From Candidatus Hydrogenedentota bacterium (lineage in GTDB: Bacteria > Hydrogenedentota > Hydrogenedentia > Hydrogenedentales > CAILVY01), in NCBI GenBank assembly GCA_903837785.1, contig CAILVY010000087.1, forward strand, positions 1-43,820: DNA of 43,820 nucleotides. Direction: 5' to 3'. Shown piece after piece: positions 10,301-16,994 of this stretch. Position numbers and translations under genes: made by a program. The number at the start of each line of letters is the position of its first letter. The first letter of the stretch is position 1. Under the pieces are notes generated by a model. It did no database searches, was not told the origin of the DNA, and was given only the letters and a program-made list of their open reading frames with translations.

Positions 10301-11614
10301 CTTACCACCTTTACCTCCATAGTAGCCCCATCCGCCGTTACCAGCAAACCCTCCATCTCCTCCGGCACCGTCATTACCCGGCAAAGTCGTGCTATCATTG
10401 ATGACTACCTTGCCTCGCACGCCACCCCGACCTCCGGAACCGCCATTGCCACCATCGCCCCCTCTCGATTTTTGGGGCACTCCGTCGTCGGAACCATCCG
10501 AACCGCCGGTGCCTCCCCAGCCACCGTCCCCACCGTTGCCTCCATTTGCGCTGAGGGGCGCAAACATACCGGGGGGAGCCCCTGCAAGCAGCGAACTGTC
10601 CACCTCCCCGACCAACCTGATGATGCCTCCCGTACCCCCCGGGTATCCAGGCTGGCCATCTTGGCCCACAGCACCATCACCACCTGAAATTCCGTGGTCA
10701 CCGTCACTCCCTTCCTGCCCAAAGCGGCCGTCGCTTCCGTCCGCCATACACGTGCTGTACCCGTTTCCGGAGCCAAAAATGCGGGCGCCGCGAACGGTAA
10801 TCGTCCCGGCATCAGCTCCTTGCTGACCACTGGACTGTCCAGCGCTCGCGCTGATGTAGTCAATCTGTACGTCAGATTCGTTTGCATCGAGCAGAACGTC
10901 ACCCCCGTTGCCCGCCTCTTTCCCTGGACCTGAATCCTCCAATACAAAGAGGCCATCACCTCCATTCGCCATCACTGACGCATTGATGTGCCCGCGCTGA
11001 TTGGTGAAGAAACGAAAGCTCCCCCTCTTGCCGGGGCCCTCTTTCGGATGCAGCGAGATTATGTGGTCATAATAGGGGGTGATGGATTCTCTGAAATACG
11101 CGGGTATCGAGTACCATATCTCGTCAGACCATGATGCATAGTCCAGGTTAATCGACTGTCCCGCATACACCGTCAAAGACGCATCCGGGGTAAGTTCTAT
11201 GTTTGAGAGAAAGTCGTATTGGCAATAGATGGTTACCTCTCCCGAGATTACCAAGCTCGATGTGACGTACCGATAATGCTTTATAGTCTCCTCACCAGCC
11301 TTGCCCAGCGCTACGACGCCTTCGCTTAACCACCCGTCTGCCCCGGTGCCGGTATCTACCTTAACACCAGTATGAATCTCTACTTGCCCGCCGTCTGTTG
11401 CGTCATCCACGGGGAGTGGATACGAGTACGAAAGACTGTAACCGGACAAATCAATCATGCAATCGACTGCGAGTTGGCGAAGCCAATCATCATCATCTAG
11501 TTCCGCCTCCGCGCTTGTCGCTCCCCCAAGAATAGCCGAAGCCAACATGACCAGGCCCCCTCGCAGCGTCAGGTCAGCAAATCTCAATAACTCGCTCCAA
11601 CCGCATGATGGCAT
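7397..11614 (-). CDS. Giant secreted clostripain-family (C11) protein with C-terminal anchor
   Basis: The protein has 1405 residues, with AAGGAG 10 bp before the ATG. A signal sequence (about 1-37, ending SAEA) is followed by a parallel-repeat-like region. Residues about 220-485 are glycine-rich (GGDGGNGGSGGRGG style). A peptidase C11 domain spans about 496-890, with KWTFMVYLGGDDLN at its start, the putative catalytic His in LIIHGHSLSG (near 641) and Cys in LDCCQMMSVE (near 687). C11 enzymes cleave after basic residues. Then come a beta-sandwich, an ASPM/Hydin-type domain (about 1055-1155), two PEGA-like repeats with GAQWR, a (Glu-Gly)n linker, GGCFGG, and a final membrane helix. It stands alone. 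It could be a surface protease or an inactive adhesin, since Cys-Cys replaces the usual Ala-Cys. Confidence 0.85.
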   Translation of the reverse strand: MPSCGWSELLRFADLTLRGGLVMLASAILGGATSAEAELDDDDWLRQLAVDCMIDLSGYSLSYSYPLPVDDATDGGQVEIHTGVKVDTGTGADGWLSEGVVALGKAGEETIKHYRYVTSSLVISGEVTIYCQYDFLSNIELTPDASLTVYAGQSINLDYASWSDEIWYSIPAYFRESITPYYDHIISLHPKEGPGKRGSFRFFTNQRGHINASVMANGGDGLFVLEDSGPGKEAGNGGDVLLDANESDVQIDYISASAGQSSGQQGADAGTITVRGARIFGSGNGYSTCMADGSDGRFGQEGSDGDHGISGGDGAVGQDGQPGYPGGTGGIIRLVGEVDSSLLAGAPPGMFAPLSANGGNGGDGGWGGTGGSDGSDDGVPQKSRGGDGGNGGSGGRGGVRGKVVINDSTTLPGNDGAGGDGGFAGNGGWGYYGGKGGKGGQGGDAAAFPGTGGSGGDGGVGDTAAGGKDGDDGQDGAAGTNVLAENPNIIPEVPPLMHSKKKWTFMVYLGGDDLNLDQSMGCELDNLESIPVHKATRNTMNIVVQHDRLGLSAKYKIPEDEPWGNWGNTRRGFVLPDDNWYNDSWWPIDLPAVNPSCSTVLYPLFGPVNSEFSTGAPETLEDFIVWAKMVAPAENYVLIIHGHSLSGIGGCVGDLTNGQGDKKDWLKLDELKSALQRANGIDLLVLDCCQMMSVETVAELRGCCKYLMGSQTRVLGTMLEEAGLRYYLGSRNLYQDTLKALVSSSADYSLLQLATMMASNSENDSVTVVDMSEGILNALLNSLRSFFSIWKNRDVISDAWQYTSKHQNRYGLSSFVLDKPWVKPLVDEEFTDLYSAVSDTASICEDTGGNLVATCRSVTDALSGAVVFNRAWSADYKGLSIYFSTKDANWYRSLNLRFSAEAGYLACLGPLRQLTTAPGHGDSIANALMLSAGTKSGNTYEVQTQESPSDAYLSFEGNTGVAMAVNARGAGLSGMTRMALTLYGPGGESVLGNWRGLPASLGGNSGGTVTSGVVVLPANGTYCLKVGFLDGETGTENRFLLDLCLDAPERLYAQALVMPVSLAFTEAVGQEVWQYAEIRNAGQTELSIKDITFPAELPFFGDINYLDVGQVISPGGVGHLAVCFSPRTPGHFEGEIHLSTDSVVTPTIIVPVTGTASIGTCSLQVVLSPEGAAADGAQWRIAGHAWQHSEIPQSGILPGIYVVEFKDVTGWVTPESQKTTVVGTRTVVSGDRATYAAMAENTGSIRVTIQPNEVVTAGAQWRPSAIRPWTNSGLTQSDVPTGAYTIEFTDVPDWKTPLVQRVTVTAGQTTPVIARYEGVSGEGEGEGEGEGEGEGEGEGEGEGEGEGEGEGEGEAHGGCFGGRIDGKPGAPGDFSLLVLTCFLFVLLRPQQSVSRGSLREMEDPV
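7553..7653. repeat. TTCACC hexamer tract encoding the (Glu-Gly)n linker
   Basis: About 16 copies of CACCTT (a few CACCCT) stand in tandem and read as Glu-Gly on the minus strand, in frame with the C11 protein. It is nearly monotonous at the DNA level, unlike the degenerate third positions at the window's left edge, so it may be recently expanded and length-variable. It marks the boundary between the folded ectodomain and the C-terminal anchor. Confidence 0.9.
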
Positions 11615-12256
11615 ACAGACCTATCTCCTTTTTGACTCTTGTATTGCTTTCCATTGCTGGTCAATTGGCCACAACACTCTGAAGCCAGCTGTTCAGTTCT
11701 TGCTTTAGCCGTCACTGCAGCTTCCGGCAGGGTTATGCACAGAGACATCGCGTATCACGGTGGACATCTCCAAATCAAGGTTTATGTGTTTGATCTTGTG
11801 GCGTTTGATTTGGCGATAGACTCAGTGATGGTTGGTTGTGGGAGTGGATAGGGGATTGACAGGGGTAGATGGAGGGCAAACATGCAGTGCAAAATACCCT
11901 GCGGGAGGTTAAGGATGGCGGGCAAGAAGGGGACCCGAAAGACCTGGTGGGGGGCCTATGGGACCGACTGGGATAGGCGGCATGATGCTTCTGCATGGGA
12001 TAGCGTTGGGAGCGTTCGGGTCTGAGGTGGACGAATCTTTCCACTCAGTCACCATAAGCAACCGCTCAAGAGCATGGGGTCCACCCCAAGCCCCCCCCCG
12101 CCGGTGGTGTCACTTTACACGCATTTTGAAGCGATAAGGCGCTTGAATCTTTGGGGGGCTATCTCACCCTTACCGGCGTGCCGTTCGTTGATTCTACAGC
12201 GCCGGACACGCACTGTGCGGGGGGATTATCGCCTTCCTGCGACCGCACCTATGGTG
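11615..12256. other. Non-coding stretch upstream of the C11 gene
   Basis: I find no credible gene here. The part nearest 11615 must contain the leftward promoter of the C11 protein, with the ribosome site AAGGAG at about 11625-11630. A run of cytosines lies near 12090-12108. Frames on both strands are short, lack ribosome sites and have no recognisable protein content. Confidence 0.5.
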
Positions 12257-12487
12257 TCACCGCCCGCCCAAGGCTTCCGCGAGCACTGCGAGCAGTTCAT
12301 CCTTGGGCATGGCCCGAAGCGCATCAAGCAGGGCTTGCTTAGGGTCTTTTGGGATTTCTGGGGTAACATTTGGGGTAACGGGGTCTTGTGTGCCCATGCA
12401 AAGCTCTGTGGCACAGGCACTTACAAATTGCGTTCCACAGACTTTTAATCCGGTGGCCGCGGGTTCGAGTCCCGCCCCGCCTACCAT
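12257..12487 (-). pseudogene. Short ORF reading out of the tRNA repeat, possible orphan integrase tail
   Basis: This 76-codon frame starts inside the antisense of the tRNA 3' repeat (GGAGLEPAATGLK, the usual translation of that sequence). It ends in an alanine/leucine-rich helix, DALRAMPKDELLAVLAEAL. No ribosome site precedes the ATG. The helix resembles the short helical tails seen where integrase frames run through a tRNA att site. I suspect a tail left behind by an earlier element of opposite orientation. Function and expression are unknown. Confidence 0.35.
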
Positions 12488-12489
12488 GT
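12444..12489 (+). repeat. Left attachment site: tRNA 3'-end copy
   Basis: These 46 bases are identical to 32945-32990 in the same orientation. They contain the end of an anticodon loop (TTTTAA at 12443-12448), a T-arm GCGGG-TTCGAGT-CCCGC, an acceptor strand CCCGCCT, discriminator A and an encoded CCA. The loop suggests tRNA-Lys(TTT). The matching 5' acceptor strand (AGGCGGG) is absent upstream, so this is a partial tRNA, not a working gene. It marks the left end of the integrated element. Confidence 0.88.
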
Positions 12490-12800
12490 TACAGATAGTA
12501 GAAATAGAACCGTTAACGACGCAAGTGCTTGAAAGAAAAGGCACTTGCGCCGTTTGCGTTCAGGCAGGCGAAGTACCCCAGAATTGCCCGAAAAATGGCG
12601 ATTCTGTGGAGTTGCGTGCAATTGGCGTGCAACAGAAATCACTTCCGCCAGAGCTACTCCAGCTTGCCGACCGATGGAGTGATCTCCCTGCGAGTATTGT
12701 GAAGGCCCTAGTCCACTGGAATACCATTCCTGCGCACATCCGCACGGCCATTGAAGCCCTCCTGCAAGGCGTCCGGGGGGAAGGGAGTATAGCCAGATAG
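12489..12800 (+). pseudogene. Detached C-terminal extension of the element's integrase
   Basis: The frame is continuous with the att-encoded FNPVAAGSSPAPPTM that also ends the integrase at the right border, and it runs 103 codons to a stop at 12800. Its last 50 residues look like real protein: PPELLQLADRWSDLPASI then IPAHIRTAIEALLQGV, two amphipathic helices. Joining the element ends in a circle would fuse this frame exactly to the integrase, giving about 511 residues. In the integrated state it has no own start or ribosome site, so it is likely silent unless read from the left flank. Confidence 0.6.
12520..12549 (+). terminator. Hairpin downstream of the left tRNA repeat
   Basis: CGCAAGTGC (12520-12528) pairs with GCACTTGCG (12541-12549) around a 12-nt loop. 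It lies 31 bp beyond the tRNA CCA repeat, where a tRNA terminator would be expected. No long T-tract follows. It may replace the host tRNA terminator after integration. Confidence 0.45.
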
Positions 12801-12923
12801 TCGCCCTCTAAGTTCCTCTGAGATGAACGTCTTGCAGGCCCAATAGGGCGATGCACTGCAAATGCACTTGGCCTTCGGCCATGGTATAATTGCCTTCTCG
12901 CAGCGTCACCGACGAGGAAAATT

Positions 12924-13778
12924 GTGAAAAAGTCTGAAGTTGCTGTTGACGAACACAGGGCGACAATCGAAGGATACGGACTGGCCAGGCAGTTGGCGCT
13001 ATTACATTACTTCAGCGTGGCGAAGTGGTGGCGCTTGGAGACTGCCGCCCTATTGTTCATGACGGCTGCCGAGCACCTGACGGCGCTATTTCCAGATAGC
13101 CGCGTGGATTTGTTCATGCTGCCGAAAGGCCACGCGGCGTGCAGACGCCTGCTGGCTGGGATGGCGAAGGGTGTGATTGAATACCGCGTGGACAACGACT
13201 ACATCCAGCTCGAACGAGAGAGCGTCTGCAAGTGGTGGGAGGTGCGGCGTCTCGTAAGCCGGACTCCCGTGATGTCCGACCCTGGTGAGCAGCACGTCAT
13301 CGACGCGGAAGCATTGGTCGCGTCAGTGCTTAAGGTCGTGCACCAGGGGCATTCCGAACAAGAATGCACAAACTCGAACGAGATGAGCTCACGCGGCAAT
13401 GTCAAATGGTTGTCCCGCGCAGAAGCGGTGAAGTTCGCGCAGACGGAAATCTTCGAAGGCACAAAATCCCTCACTTCGATGGCGGGAATGATTGATTACG
13501 AGATCAAGCAGGGCAGAATCAAATCCACGGGCGCAGGCAAGGGTAGACGGATCGACCGCGGCTCTCTTCTGGAATTTGTACTTCGCAAACGGGACGCGGC
13601 ATTGCAGAATGATTCCGAAGATCGGGAACAGGCCAGGCAAAGCGGTGGGACCAGGGGCAAAGGCCCAGCGGCGCCTTCAAGCACGCCTAACTGCACCAAG
13701 TGCAAGAAGCTGGTGGATAAAGGTTTCGTGAAATACGGGAAGGTCTATTGCGCGACGTGCATAGAAGAGCGATTCTAG
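12924..13778 (+). CDS. Uncharacterised element protein with C-terminal zinc-ribbon-like motif
   Basis: The protein has 284 residues, with a GTG start preceded by GAGGAAA. I do not recognise a family for the N-terminal half (about 1-150), which is helical and rich in Trp/Arg (WWRLETAALLF, WWEVRRLV). Residues 160-215 (WLSRAEAVKFAQTEIFEGTKS, then GAGKGRRIDRGSLLEFV) read like a helix-turn-helix or helix-anchored DNA-binding region. A Ser/Gly-rich linker leads to a four-Cys knuckle, CTKCKK and YCATC, near the end, probably binding zinc. As the first gene inside the left border and upstream of the replication-type helicase, it could be a regulator or replication accessory. That role is inference from position only. 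Confidence 0.65.
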   Translation: MKKSEVAVDEHRATIEGYGLARQLALLHYFSVAKWWRLETAALLFMTAAEHLTALFPDSRVDLFMLPKGHAACRRLLAGMAKGVIEYRVDNDYIQLERESVCKWWEVRRLVSRTPVMSDPGEQHVIDAEALVASVLKVVHQGHSEQECTNSNEMSSRGNVKWLSRAEAVKFAQTEIFEGTKSLTSMAGMIDYEIKQGRIKSTGAGKGRRIDRGSLLEFVLRKRDAALQNDSEDREQARQSGGTRGKGPAAPSSTPNCTKCKKLVDKGFVKYGKVYCATCIEERF

Positions 13779-13830
13779 CCTCGACCCGCTTCAATTGCAC
13801 GCAGATCGACTCCGGTGGGCGTCTATCGTA

Positions 13831-13913
13831 GTCGGATTTTTCTCGGAATGTGAAAGAGCATTTCGCCCTATTTCATTGGCTTCTCGTTGAAAAATCGTCG
13901 GATTTTTCTCGGA
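13831..13913. promoter_or_regulatory. Paired 17-bp direct repeats upstream of the replication genes
   Basis: GTCGGATTTTTCTCGGA occurs at 13831-13847 and again at 13897-13913, same orientation, 66 bp apart (about six helical turns). They sit in a 200-bp non-coding gap ahead of the small ORF and the SF3 helicase gene. Spacing on one helical face suits a looping repressor or a replication initiator. No promoter boxes can be assigned with confidence. Confidence 0.5.
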
Positions 13914-13986
13914 CTCCATTTTCTGTGGTGTATCTAGGTATTCAGCCGGGCGCATGGTGCCCCGGCGTTACTGGGAGATACACTTC

Positions 13987-14088
13987 ATGACAAGGAAAGA
14001 AGTAGACACCCGCCATCCAATGTATCGCCACTATCTGGGTAAACTTCCGGGTCTCGGTTTCCACATCCAGAAGGAGTGGAAATCATGA
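13987..14088 (+). CDS. Possible 33-residue leader peptide coupled to the SF3 helicase gene
   Basis: An ATG preceded by GGGAG opens a 33-codon frame whose stop overlaps the helicase ATG as ATGA (14085-14088). The product (MTRKEVDTRHPMYRHYLGKL...) is basic and matches nothing I know. The helicase has its own site, AAGGAG, within the end of this frame. Overlap and two ribosome sites support translation and coupling, but with so short a frame chance is possible. Confidence 0.4.
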   Translation: MTRKEVDTRHPMYRHYLGKLPGLGFHIQKEWKS

Positions 14089-16115
14089 TCGCAGATGAAA
14101 GCCAAGCGTCCCAGTGGAGTGTCACGCCAATTCGCAGGAGTCAATGGCCCCCTGTCTTCGTTACCGATGATGATGACGACCTCATGGACGAGCCTATCCC
14201 CCCGCCTCCGGACAGCTCTTGTGCGGCGAACGCCTCCGTCGACCAACTGGATGACAGCAGCCCATACCGTTCAACCAGCCTCGTTTCAGAGGCAGAGATC
14301 GAAGACTTGGAGGAGCTAGTCTCGCCCTGGACTGAACGCAACGAACCGGTCGGCACGGCAACTTCTCCGCTCCCACTGGGAGATTCGGCCCGGTTCGCGG
14401 AGAACGCCCTCGAAAGATGTCGCAGGTATCTTGAGGGGTGTCCCGATTCTGTCTCTGGAAACGGAGGGCACGACGCCGCGTTCCATGCCGCGTGCATCTG
14501 TTTCAGGTTTGGCCTGACGGAGGAACAAGCGCTGACGCTGATGCATCGATACAACGAGAAGAAGTCCACGCCCATGTGGACGGCACGAGAACTTGAGCAC
14601 AAGCTCAAGGATGCACGGGCAGCGGTGATGAAGGAAGGGCAGTTTGGCATCTTCTTGCGGGATGGAACGACTGTTCGGAAGGACGCCTGCACGATCATCC
14701 CGTTTGGCCATGAGCCGATGCGGTGTGCGGAGAGTCTTCTTGAACGACGCTTCACTCGAAACGGGGCGTTCATCTTGAGGCGCTGGCGGGATGAATGGTA
14801 CCACTTCAACGGCGTCGTCTACGAGCGGATATCAGACGAGAAGCTGGGGGCCATTATTCGCCAACACTTCGACGGGTGCCAGACATATAAAGTCGGCCCC
14901 GACGGTGAAATGCAGCTTGACAGACGAGGCGAAAAGATTCTGAAGAAGATGGTGCCCAACGGCCACTTTGTGGACGAAGTCAAGGCTGCTCTTCCTAGCT
15001 ACGCCCTCCTGCCTGAGGTTGATCCGCCGTTTTGGACAGGCCAAACAAGGGGGGTGAGGGGACTTGGCGGCAGCGATGAGACTCCCCCTCCAGCCAACGA
15101 GATGGTGGCGCTCCAGAATGGATTGCTGCACCTGCCCACGTGCACGTTCACGTGCCATACTCCACTTCTCTTCAATCTGAATGCAGTGCCCTTCGATTAC
15201 AACCCAGAGGCCCCGGAGCCGAGAAAGTGGCTCGAATTCCTAAAATCCCTCTTCGATGATGACGAAGGATCCTGTGCGCTCCTTCAGGAGTGGTTTGGTT
15301 ATTGCCTCTTGCCGGATACGTGCCAGCAGAAGATCCTCCTGGTCATCGGACCTCCCCGTGCGGGAAAGGGTACCATCGCAAGAGTCCTGCAAGGCATTCT
15401 CGGCGTGGACAACTGTTGTTCGCCCACGCTGGCGAGCCTTGGGATGGAATTTGGTTTGCAGCCTTTACTCGGAAAGCAGCTTGCCGTAATCTCCGATGCT
15501 CGTCTGAGCGGGCGGACGGATGCCGCCGTTGTTCTGGAACGGCTCCTGTCCATCAGCGGCGAAGATGTACAGACCGTGAACCGGAAGTTCCTCTCACCAG
15601 TGACGACGCGCCTGCCGGTCCACATCATGATCCTGAGCAACGAACTGCCACGGCTGCCCGACTCTTCTGGGGCCATATCCAGCAGGATGCTACTCCTGAC
15701 GCTGAAGGAGTCATTCCTGGGCAGGGAGAATCCTCATCTCTCTGAGCAATTGGACAAGGAGTTTCCTGGCATTTTTAACTGGGCTTTGGATGGCTACGCT
15801 CTCTTACGAGAGCGTGGATACTTCGTGCAACCGTCATCCGCCAAGGAGGCGCTGGATCAGCTTGCCGAGCTCACCTCGCCGGTCAGCACATTCGTACGGG
15901 AGTGCTGTGAGATCAGGGCAGGGGCAGTCGCCCGTACGGACCACCTCTACCGTGCCTGGTTGGCGTGGTGTTACGAACAAGGCCGTGAACACCCTGGGGA
16001 CAAACTCCGCTTCCTGCGTGACTTGAAGGCCGCAATACCCAGATTGAAGAGGATACAGATGCGGGAAGGCGAGAACAGATTCGGCTACATGTCTGGCATC
16101 GTATTGCGGGAATGA
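14085..16115 (+). CDS. D5/P4-type SF3 replicative helicase
   Basis: The protein has 676 residues. The start at 14085 is chosen because AAGGAG stands 8 bp upstream; a GTG at 14076 is less likely. After an acidic N-terminus, a PriCT-like helical region (about 105-185) contains FGLTEEQALTLMHRYNEK. A D5_N-like domain follows, then an SF3 helicase with Walker A GPPRAGKGT (422-430), the B region LAVISDARLSG, and the sensor-like stretch HIMILSNELPRLPD. The C-terminal part FPGIFNWALDGYALLRERG is typical of phage P4/D5 helicases. The catalytic primase domain seen in P4 alpha is not visible, so a separate primase may be needed. It probably unwinds the element's own origin after excision. Confidence 0.88.
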   Translation: MIADESQASQWSVTPIRRSQWPPVFVTDDDDDLMDEPIPPPPDSSCAANASVDQLDDSSPYRSTSLVSEAEIEDLEELVSPWTERNEPVGTATSPLPLGDSARFAENALERCRRYLEGCPDSVSGNGGHDAAFHAACICFRFGLTEEQALTLMHRYNEKKSTPMWTARELEHKLKDARAAVMKEGQFGIFLRDGTTVRKDACTIIPFGHEPMRCAESLLERRFTRNGAFILRRWRDEWYHFNGVVYERISDEKLGAIIRQHFDGCQTYKVGPDGEMQLDRRGEKILKKMVPNGHFVDEVKAALPSYALLPEVDPPFWTGQTRGVRGLGGSDETPPPANEMVALQNGLLHLPTCTFTCHTPLLFNLNAVPFDYNPEAPEPRKWLEFLKSLFDDDEGSCALLQEWFGYCLLPDTCQQKILLVIGPPRAGKGTIARVLQGILGVDNCCSPTLASLGMEFGLQPLLGKQLAVISDARLSGRTDAAVVLERLLSISGEDVQTVNRKFLSPVTTRLPVHIMILSNELPRLPDSSGAISSRMLLLTLKESFLGRENPHLSEQLDKEFPGIFNWALDGYALLRERGYFVQPSSAKEALDQLAELTSPVSTFVRECCEIRAGAVARTDHLYRAWLAWCYEQGREHPGDKLRFLRDLKAAIPRLKRIQMREGENRFGYMSGIVLRE

Positions 16116-16121
16116 CGATCT

Positions 16122-16230
16122 GTCACGTTTGGCACGCGTGGCACGCGTGACAACAGTTTCTATAGCCATTTTCGTTAGCTTGTCTCAACTGAGCACTGCA
16201 ATGGAATGTCACGCGTGACATGCGTGACAG
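16122..16230. repeat. Cluster of CACGCGTG palindromes, possible origin or excisionase sites
   Basis: Between the convergent SF3 helicase and excisionase genes stand GTCACG (16122), CACGCGTG at 16133-16140 and again at 16142-16149, a perfect 14-bp palindrome TGTCACGCGTGACA at 16207-16220, and a further half-site TGCGTGACA at 16221-16229. Repeated, partly palindromic sites next to a replicative helicase resemble a replication origin's iterons. Binding sites for the neighbouring HTH protein are the alternative. Confidence 0.55.
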
Positions 16231-16253
16231 ACTTCACGGGAAGTGCCGGGGAG

Positions 16254-16454
16254 TCACCCCCTGGCCTGTGCCCAGACCCATGCCTGGACCTCGGCGGGGA
16301 TGAAGCGTAGGACACGGCCGATCTTGACGCTTGGCAGGTCCTCGCGGCCCGCCAAGCGGTATACGGTGGTCTTGGACAGGCCCAGAACCTTGGCGGCCTG
16401 ATCCACGTCCCACAGGGACTCCATCTCATGAGTTTCGACTTCGGCGTGCTGCAT
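16254..16454 (-). CDS. Excisionase-like HTH protein (AlpA/HTH_17 type)
   Basis: The protein has 66 residues. The core LWDVDQAAKVLGLSKTTVYRLAGRED followed by PSVKIGRVLRFIPAEVQAWV is the winged helix of the MerR-like excisionase/AlpA family, including the Lys-x-Gly-Arg-x-x-Arg-Phe wing. Such proteins bend DNA at att sites for excision or activate integrase genes. It faces the helicase gene convergently. A GGGG stretch lies unusually close to the ATG, so an internal ATG (MESLWDV) may be the true start. In P4-like elements AlpA regulates integrase; the integrase here is 15 kb away in the integrated form but nearer in the circle. Confidence 0.8.
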   Translation of the reverse strand: MQHAEVETHEMESLWDVDQAAKVLGLSKTTVYRLAGREDLPSVKIGRVLRFIPAEVQAWVWAQARG

Positions 16455-16994
16455 GGCATGACCCCTTCGGAACCATCTTGATAACCACTACTGAATGGAT
16501 TTTCAGCTTATCACATCCCCCCTCTCACTGCAAGGGTTAATCTTGGCTGCTCCGCCGTTGCGCGCCCCACGGCGCCGCAACGGCCACAGGGGCGCTCGCG
16601 GAACGGTGTAGTTTGCGCAAATTGCTGGGCGAGCCCCGCCAGGCTCGCCGTGAGACCTCTCCTCCCCTCACCCCCGCCCACATCTTGTGGGGGCATGTCA
16701 CCGCCACGACATGCCGCCTGTACGCCAGTATGGCCTGGACTCTCCACCCGTCGCTGCGGCCTACCACAAGCGCAGTGTCCACCCGCCTTCCAGTCGAGCA
16801 GGAAGTGGGAACCAGGATACTGGCGGTGTTGGCGGGCAGGTTGGACTACACTGCCCGGCAGCCCTGGACGACGCTAGTCAACGGCAGGCTACCTCAGCGG
16901 CACACGGAGCAAGTGCCGCTCTATTGAACCGGGCATGCCAAAGGGTGTAGAAATTAGGGTAACACAGGGAAGCAGGGAGTGGGGATTCAGGCCT
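16455..16994. other. Intergenic region between the excisionase and restriction genes
   Basis: This 540-bp gap must contain divergent promoters for the excisionase and hsdM. Several overlapping frames exist on both strands but they lack ribosome sites and protein-like composition. A short inverted match, GGCATGTC/GACATGCC (16694-16718), is visible. The boxes I can find are too weak to name as promoters. Confidence 0.4.

Noticed and set aside
12400..12489. Complete tRNA-Lys gene at the left border
   Set aside because: T-arm and acceptor 3' strand are present but there is no matching 5' acceptor, D-arm or anticodon stem.
12303..12800. 165-codon frame crossing the left att as one gene
   Set aside because: The part left of the att has no protein-like content or ribosome site. 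Only the portion after the repeat is meaningful, as the detached integrase tail.
16613..16927. 104-codon frame upstream of hsdM
   Set aside because: No ribosome site, no family resemblance, and several overlapping frames of similar length in the same GC-rich stretch.
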